Assembly (NCBI RefSeq): GCF_039023475.1
Contig: NZ_JBCHVB010000009.1
Location: 62,001-126,000 of the forward strand
Source of the DNA: Erwinia sp039023475
GTDB taxonomy: Bacteria > Pseudomonadota > Gammaproteobacteria > Enterobacterales > Enterobacteriaceae
Direction of reading: 5' to 3'
Length of the DNA stretch: 64,000 bases
In this document: positions 59,342-64,000 of the stretch, piece by piece
How the letters are laid out: every line of letters begins with the position of its first letter
How positions within the stretch are numbered: the first letter of the stretch is position 1
The notes under the pieces: model-generated
The model's database searches: none
The model's input: only the letters and a program-made list of their open reading frames with translations
Told to the model about the DNA's origin: nothing
Made by a program: the position numbers and the translations under genes

Positions 59342-60259
59342 ATGAACATTCGTGATCTTGAGTATCTTGTGGCGCTGGCGGAGCATCGCCACTTTCGGCG
59401 GGCGGCGGATTCCTGCCATGTTAGTCAGCCAACATTGAGCGGGCAAATCCGTAAGCTGGAAGATGAGCTGGGCGTGATGTTGCTGGAGCGTACCAGCCGT
59501 AAAGTGTTATTTACCCAGGCGGGACTTCTGCTGGTGGATCAGGCCCGCACCGTACTGCGCGAAGTGAAAGTCCTGAAGGAGATGGCCAGCCAGCAGGGCG
59601 AGGCGATGTCCGGACCGTTACATATTGGGCTCATCCCTACCGTCGGGCCTTATCTGCTGCCGCAGATTGTGCCTTCGCTGCATAAAACTTTTCCAAAACT
59701 GGAAATGTACCTGCACGAAGCGCAGACCCAGCAGCTGCTCGCCCAGCTGGATAGCGGAAAGCTCGACTGTGCGATTCTGGCGCTGGTAAAAGAGTCTGAA
59801 GCTTTTATCGAAGTGCCGCTGTTTGATGAGCCGATGAAACTGGCTATCTATCAGGATCACCCATGGCACGATCGGGACCGGGTACCGATGTCCGATCTGG
59901 CCGGTGAAAAGTTGTTAATGCTGGAGGATGGACACTGTCTGCGCGATCAGGCGATGGGCTTCTGTTTTCAGGCGGGAGCGGATGAAGATACGCATTTCCG
60001 CGCGACCAGTCTGGAAACGCTGCGCAACATGGTGGCGGCAGGAAGCGGCATTACGCTGCTGCCAGCGCTTGCCGTGCCAAAAGAGCGGGTACGCGATGGC
60101 GTCTGCTATCTCTCCTGCTATAAGCCAGAGCCACAGCGTACCATAGCGCTGGTCTATCGTCCGGGATCGCCTCTGCGCAGCCGCTATGAGCAGCTGGCAG
60201 ACGCTATCCGTGCCCATATGCAGGGCTATATGGGCACAACGCTAAAACAGGCGGTTTAA
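59342..60259 (+). CDS. oxyR: OxyR, hydrogen peroxide-sensing LysR regulator
   Basis: 305 residues, the E. coli length, from ATG 59342 behind GGAGGA. The winged helix is MNIRDLEYLVALAEHRHFRRAADSC and following. The redox pair is Cys199 and Cys208 in DGHCLRDQAMGFCF. Oxidation by peroxide forms the disulfide and activates catalase, peroxiredoxin and related genes. Its last 18 bases overlap the 3' end of sthA on the other strand. Confidence 0.97.
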   Translation: MNIRDLEYLVALAEHRHFRRAADSCHVSQPTLSGQIRKLEDELGVMLLERTSRKVLFTQAGLLLVDQARTVLREVKVLKEMASQQGEAMSGPLHIGLIPTVGPYLLPQIVPSLHKTFPKLEMYLHEAQTQQLLAQLDSGKLDCAILALVKESEAFIEVPLFDEPMKLAIYQDHPWHDRDRVPMSDLAGEKLLMLEDGHCLRDQAMGFCFQAGADEDTHFRATSLETLRNMVAAGSGITLLPALAVPKERVRDGVCYLSCYKPEPQRTIALVYRPGSPLRSRYEQLADAIRAHMQGYMGTTLKQAV

Positions 60260-61642
60260 GCCGTTCAGCGCAGCGACGCGGTAGGCTTCGGCCATCGTTG
60301 GGTAGTTAAAGGTGGTATTCACGAAATATTCAATCGTGTTGCCGCCGTTTTTCTGTTCCATGATGGCCTGACCGATATGAATAATCTCCGCCGCACGCTC
60401 ACCAAAGCAGTGGATCCCCAGGATCTCTTTGGTGTCGCGATGGAAGAGGATCTTCAGGCTTCCGACATTCATGCCGACAATCTGCGCGCGGGCCAGATGC
60501 TTAAACTGGGCGCGGCCGACTTCATAAGGCACTTTCAGCGCCGTCAGCTGCTGCTCGGTTTTCCCAACGGAGCTGATCTCAGGAATGGTGTAAATCCCTG
60601 TAGGAATATCTTCGATCAGATGCGCAGTAGCTTCCCCTTTGATCAGTGCCTGGGCCGCGATGCGTCCCTGATCGTAAGCGGCTGAGGCCAGGCTTGGATA
60701 GCCAATAACGTCACCGACAGCATAAATATGCGGCTGTGCGGTCTGATACATGCTGTTAACTTTCAGCAGACCACGTCCATCCGCTTCCAGCCCGATATTT
60801 TCCAGCGACAGGGAATCGGTATTCCCGGTACGCCCGTTCGCGTAGAGCAGGCAGTCCGCCTTCACTTTCTTGCCTGACTTCAGATGCATGATGACGCCGT
60901 CGCTTACGCCCTCGATCTTCTCAAACTCTTCGTTGTGGCGAATCACCACGCCGTTGTTCCAGAAGTGATACGACAAAGAGTCTGAAATCTCCTGGTCGAG
61001 AAATGCCAGCAGGTGATCGCGGGTATTGATCAAATCCACTTTAACGTTCAGGCCGCGGAAGATGGAGGCATATTCACAGCCGATAACGCCAGCGCCGTAA
61101 ATAATAACGTGGCCGGGTTCGTGATGCAGATTAAGAATGGAGTCGCTGTCGTAAATGCGCGGGTGCGTAAAATCGACGTCGGCTGGATGATAAGGCCGTG
61201 ATCCACAGGCAATAACAAATTTCTCTGCGGTCAGGCGTTCAACCGTACCGTCGGGGCTTTCAACCTCAAGCGTATTGGCATCCACAAAGCGCGCATCGCC
61301 CTGATACAGCTCACAGCGATTACGTTCATAGAATCCCTGACGCATGCGGGTTTGCTGGCTCACTACGTTTTCAGTGTGGTTAAGAATGTCAGCAAATGAG
61401 GAGCGCAAAAGGCGCGTATGGTCGCTGTAGAGCGGGTTCTGATTAAATTCAATAATACGGCTGACGGCGTGACGGAGCGCTTTCGATGGGATGGTTCCCC
61501 AGTGTGTACAGCCGCCGCCGATGCTGTGATAGCGTTCGATGACCGCGATTCGCGCGCCCTGTTTCACCAGACCCATTGCGGCGCCTTCGCCGCCGGGACC
61601 GGAGCCAATTACGATGGCGTCGTAATCATAAGACTGTTGCAT
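60242..61642 (-). CDS. sthA: Soluble pyridine nucleotide transhydrogenase (SthA)
   Basis: 466 residues, flavoprotein disulfide reductase family. FAD site IVIGSGPGGEGAAMGL, second nucleotide site VIIYGAGVIGCEYASIF, and VYTIP-type interface (IYTIPEISSVGKTE). The usual redox pair CxxxxC is replaced by GGGCTHWGTIPSKAL, as in E. coli SthA, so it moves hydride rather than reducing disulfides. It reoxidises NADPH with NAD+. Convergent with oxyR, overlapping by 18 bp. Confidence 0.96.
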   Translation of the reverse strand: MQQSYDYDAIVIGSGPGGEGAAMGLVKQGARIAVIERYHSIGGGCTHWGTIPSKALRHAVSRIIEFNQNPLYSDHTRLLRSSFADILNHTENVVSQQTRMRQGFYERNRCELYQGDARFVDANTLEVESPDGTVERLTAEKFVIACGSRPYHPADVDFTHPRIYDSDSILNLHHEPGHVIIYGAGVIGCEYASIFRGLNVKVDLINTRDHLLAFLDQEISDSLSYHFWNNGVVIRHNEEFEKIEGVSDGVIMHLKSGKKVKADCLLYANGRTGNTDSLSLENIGLEADGRGLLKVNSMYQTAQPHIYAVGDVIGYPSLASAAYDQGRIAAQALIKGEATAHLIEDIPTGIYTIPEISSVGKTEQQLTALKVPYEVGRAQFKHLARAQIVGMNVGSLKILFHRDTKEILGIHCFGERAAEIIHIGQAIMEQKNGGNTIEYFVNTTFNYPTMAEAYRVAALNGLNRLF

Positions 61643-61835
61643 ACCGATACGTCCTATTTCTTATACAATTTTTCAACGATATTCTAACATCTCGCTGACC
61701 ACTTCCCAATTGTAACTGCTGTTTTTGCCATCATTTACCAAAACGAGGGTGTTAACAGGGATTCACAAAGTTGATGCGACTGTACGCTGAAATTTTTGAT
61801 ATAGTGCCGCTCTGGTCAGTCAAGCAGGCAGCATC

Positions 61836-62486
61836 ATGGCGAATATGGGCATCAGAGCGCAGCAAAAAGAGAGGACAAGGCGTACGCTGATTGAAGCAGC
61901 GTTCAGTCAGCTAAGTGCCGAGCGGAGTTTTGCCAGCCTCAGCCTGCGTGAAGTTGCCCGTGAAGCCGGTATTGCGCCGACCTCCTTCTATCGTCACTTC
62001 CGGGATGTTGATGAACTGGGCCTGACCATGGTGGATGAGAGTGGCCTGATGCTGCGACAGTTGATGCGCCAGGCGCGTCAGCGCATTGCGAAAGGGGGCA
62101 GTGTTATCCGCACCTCTGTGTCGACCTTTATGGAGTTTATCGGAAATAATCCTAACGCCTTCCGTCTGCTTTTGCGGGAGAGGTCGGGGACGTCAGCCGC
62201 GTTCCGTGCTGCCGTGGCCCGGGAGATTCAGCATTTTATTGCCGAACTGGCCGACTATCTGGAAATTGAAAACCGCATGCCGCGAAGCTTCACCGAAGCG
62301 CAGGCGGAAGCCATGGTTATTATTGTCTTCAACGCCGGTGCGGAAGCGCTGGATATTGACGTTAATCAGCGTCGCCAGCTGGAAGAGCGCCTGGTGCTAC
62401 AGCTGAGGATGATTTCGAAAGGTGCGTATTACTGGTATCGACGTGAACAGGAGAGGCTGGCGGTAACGCTGACTTCCCGTGACTAG
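61836..62486 (+). CDS. fabR: FabR, TetR-family repressor of unsaturated fatty acid genes
   Basis: 216 residues. The helix-turn-helix (RRTLIEAAFSQLSAERSFASLSLREVAREAGIAPTSFYRHF) and nearly the whole effector domain match E. coli FabR. It represses fabB and fabA according to the saturated/unsaturated acyl-thioester ratio. The ATG at 61836 has AGG seven bases before it; the E. coli-like start would be ATG 61845. Followed by yijD after 11 bp. Confidence 0.95.
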   Translation: MANMGIRAQQKERTRRTLIEAAFSQLSAERSFASLSLREVAREAGIAPTSFYRHFRDVDELGLTMVDESGLMLRQLMRQARQRIAKGGSVIRTSVSTFMEFIGNNPNAFRLLLRERSGTSAAFRAAVAREIQHFIAELADYLEIENRMPRSFTEAQAEAMVIIVFNAGAEALDIDVNQRRQLEERLVLQLRMISKGAYYWYRREQERLAVTLTSRD

Positions 62487-62497
62487 AGGAGAGTGAC

Positions 62498-62857
62498 ATG
62501 AGTTTAGCCCCCGACCGGGACAGAGGCACGCTGTTACTGGCATTTTTAACCGGACTGTCGATTAACGGATCGTTTTCAGCGTTATTCAGTTCACTTGTGC
62601 CATTCTCTGTTTTTCCGCTTATCGCGCTTGGTCTTTCCGCCTGGTGCCTGCATCAACGCTATCTGAACCGCGCCATGCCGGACGGTATGCCCGGACTTGC
62701 CGCCGCGTTCTTTCTGCTGGGTATCCTGCTTTACAGCGCGATTGTCCGGGCAGAATATCCTGATATCGGCTCCAATTTTGTACCGACCATTCTGATGGTT
62801 GCGCTGGTGTTCTGGATTGGACTGAAGCTGCGTTCCCGCAAAAGAGCAGATAGCTGA
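62498..62857 (+). CDS. yijD: YijD, DUF1422 inner-membrane protein
   Basis: 119 residues with about four hydrophobic helices (for example LLLAFLTGLSINGSFSALF and FVPTILMVALVFWIGL). It has always stood in the fabR-yijD operon of enterobacteria; function unknown. AGGAGAG precedes the ATG. Confidence 0.9.
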   Translation: MSLAPDRDRGTLLLAFLTGLSINGSFSALFSSLVPFSVFPLIALGLSAWCLHQRYLNRAMPDGMPGLAAAFFLLGILLYSAIVRAEYPDIGSNFVPTILMVALVFWIGLKLRSRKRADS

Positions 62858-62868
62858 ATGACGACACA

Positions 62869-62888
62869 GGGGCGACCGGCGTCGCCCC
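62869..62888. terminator. yijD/trmA terminator
   Basis: GGGGCGACC-GG-CGTCGCCCC-like hairpin followed by TTGTTT, between convergent yijD and trmA. Confidence 0.75.
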
Positions 62889-62895
62889 TTGTTTG

Positions 62896-63996
62896 CTAAC
62901 GGCGAGTCAGCAGTACGCCACACTCCATATGATGCGTATAGGGGAACTGGTCAAACAGCGCCAGCCGCGTTACGTTGTGCGTCTCTGACAGCGTAGCCAG
63001 ATTCTGGCAGAGCGTCTCCGGGTTACAGGAGATGTAGAGAATGCGCGGATAGGCCTGCACCATTTTTACCGTCTCCTCATCCAGACCGCTGCGTGGCGGA
63101 TCGACAAAAATGGTTTCGCACTGATAGCTGGTCAGATCAATGCCTTCCAGGCGATGGAAGGTCCGGGTCCCATTCATCGCCTGCGTGAACTCTTCCGCCG
63201 CCATGCGAATAATCTGCACGTTATCTATGCCGTTAACGGCAATATTGTACTGGGCTGAGGCGACAGAGGGTTTGGCGATCTCAGTGGCCAGCACCCGACG
63301 GAAATTGCGTGCCAGCGCCAGCGAAAAGTTACCGTTGCCGCAGTAGAGTTCCAGTAAATCACCGCTGGCATTACGGGTCACGTCCAGCGCCCACTCCAGC
63401 ATCTGAATATTCATCGCCGCGTTCGGCTGAGTGAAGCTGTTCTCTACCTGACGATAGACGATTTTCTTGCCGGCTACGGGCAGACATTCATCAACGAAAT
63501 CCCGATCGAGACAAATTTTCGTTTTGGTGGCGCGGCCAATAAGATGCAGATCGTAGCCTTCCTCACGCAGCGCATCACGCAGCACTGCGGCGGCCTGCTG
63601 CCACTCTTCCGTCAGGGGGCGGTGATAAAGCATGGAAACCACAATCTGATTGCTCATCGTGGAGAGATAATCAATCTGGAACAGCTTGTGGCGCAGCACG
63701 GGGTTATCCCGCAGCGCCTCAATCAGCTTTGGCATCAGTGCATTAATCAGGTGACTGGCGGCCGGGAAGCTGTCCACGCGGATGCGCTGGCGGGTCTGCT
63801 GGTCAAAAATGATGTGATAGAGATCGTCCCCGTCGTGCCAGATACGGAACTCCGCGCGCATCCGGTAGTGGCTGACCGGCGAACGAAACACCTCAACGTC
63901 CGGTGCAGAAAAGGGCGTCATCAGCGACGTAAGCCGGCTGACCTTTTCATCAAGTTGGGCATCGTAGTGTTCTGTCGGCAGCTGTTCGGGCGTCAT
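62896..63996 (-). CDS. trmA: tRNA (uracil(54)-C5)-methyltransferase TrmA
   Basis: 366 residues, complete; start ATG 63996 lies four bases from the window edge. AdoMet motif LLELYCGNGNFSLALA, FVDPPRSGLDEETVKMV and the catalytic cysteine in ILYISCNPETL. It makes ribothymidine at position 54 in nearly all tRNAs. It lacks the N-terminal TRAM domain and iron-sulfur cysteines of its RlmC/RlmD relatives. Confidence 0.97.
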   Translation of the reverse strand: MTPEQLPTEHYDAQLDEKVSRLTSLMTPFSAPDVEVFRSPVSHYRMRAEFRIWHDGDDLYHIIFDQQTRQRIRVDSFPAASHLINALMPKLIEALRDNPVLRHKLFQIDYLSTMSNQIVVSMLYHRPLTEEWQQAAAVLRDALREEGYDLHLIGRATKTKICLDRDFVDECLPVAGKKIVYRQVENSFTQPNAAMNIQMLEWALDVTRNASGDLLELYCGNGNFSLALARNFRRVLATEIAKPSVASAQYNIAVNGIDNVQIIRMAAEEFTQAMNGTRTFHRLEGIDLTSYQCETIFVDPPRSGLDEETVKMVQAYPRILYISCNPETLCQNLATLSETHNVTRLALFDQFPYTHHMECGVLLTRR

Positions 63997-64000
63997 GGTA

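Noticed and set aside
61836..61845. FabR operator in its own promoter region (TGTACGCT near 61781)
   Set aside because: Only one half of the AGCGTACA-N2-TGTACGCT palindrome is present, so autoregulation is not supported.

Overview
The window is a chromosomal segment of a gammaproteobacterium of the order Enterobacterales. Gene order and protein sequences follow Escherichia coli closely, but several layouts differ. argG lies inside an argCBGH operon, cpxRA sits next to trmL-cysE-gpsA-secB, ppc directly follows metF with no katG or gldA between, and a phosphoketolase gene stands beside tpiA. I read this as an Erwinia/Pantoea-like member (Erwiniaceae). That is an inference from layout and remembered sequences, not a search result. 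No rRNA, tRNA or CRISPR array was seen.

Layout. 1-2.6 kb: a partial glycosyltransferase, yibQ and envC on the minus strand, with a short relic of the 3' end of gpmM in front of envC. 2.8-6.5 kb: yibN-grxC-secB-gpsA-cysE, facing trmL. 6.5-9.3 kb: the Cpx envelope-stress system (cpxA, cpxR, divergent cpxP) and the sRNA CpxQ formed from the cpxP 3' end. 9.3-12.8 kb: a 3.45-kb P2-derived mini-prophage. 12.8-17 kb: fieF, pfkA, sbp, cdh. 17-26.3 kb: an accessory block (YhjD-like membrane protein, LysR/SDR pair, PhzF-like protein, GST, MocR/RhtB pair, phosphoketolase). 26.6-35.8 kb: tpiA, yiiQ, yiiR, fpr, emrD, the glpFKX operon, zapB, rraA. 35.9-43.5 kb: menA, hslVU, ftsN, cytR, priA. 43.5-52.3 kb: rpmE, metJ, metBL, metF, ppc. 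52.5-58.4 kb: argE and argCBGH. 58.5-64 kb: a peroxiredoxin-glutaredoxin hybrid, oxyR, sthA, fabR, yijD, trmA.

The most interesting part is the mini-prophage. A 44-bp perfect direct repeat (9297-9340 and 12749-12792) brackets it. The left copy is the 3' part of CpxQ, including its terminator; the right copy sits at the fieF promoter. Inside, in P2 prophage order, are an N-terminally truncated P2-type integrase, a translationally coupled two-gene cargo (66 aa and 310 aa, the latter membrane-anchored), a sequence almost identical to the P2/P4 cohesive end, an Ogr-type late activator, and a zinc-ribbon/TM2 protein behind a candidate Ogr binding site. Int arm sites, Cox-like boxes and an IHF site flank the cores. 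Repressor, replication and virion genes are absent. The element is either a deletion derivative or a very small satellite-like cargo element that a helper could excise, package and activate. The cargo lies where P2 carries old and tin, so a phage-exclusion role is a reasonable hypothesis, but it is untested.

Regulation visible in the sequence: a perfect CpxR box before cpxP, a Cra site before pfkA, GlpR/CRP-like sites before glpF, a sigma-32 promoter and leader hairpin before hslV, tandem MET boxes before metB and metF, paired ARG boxes between argE and argC, and a palindrome in front of the MocR gene.
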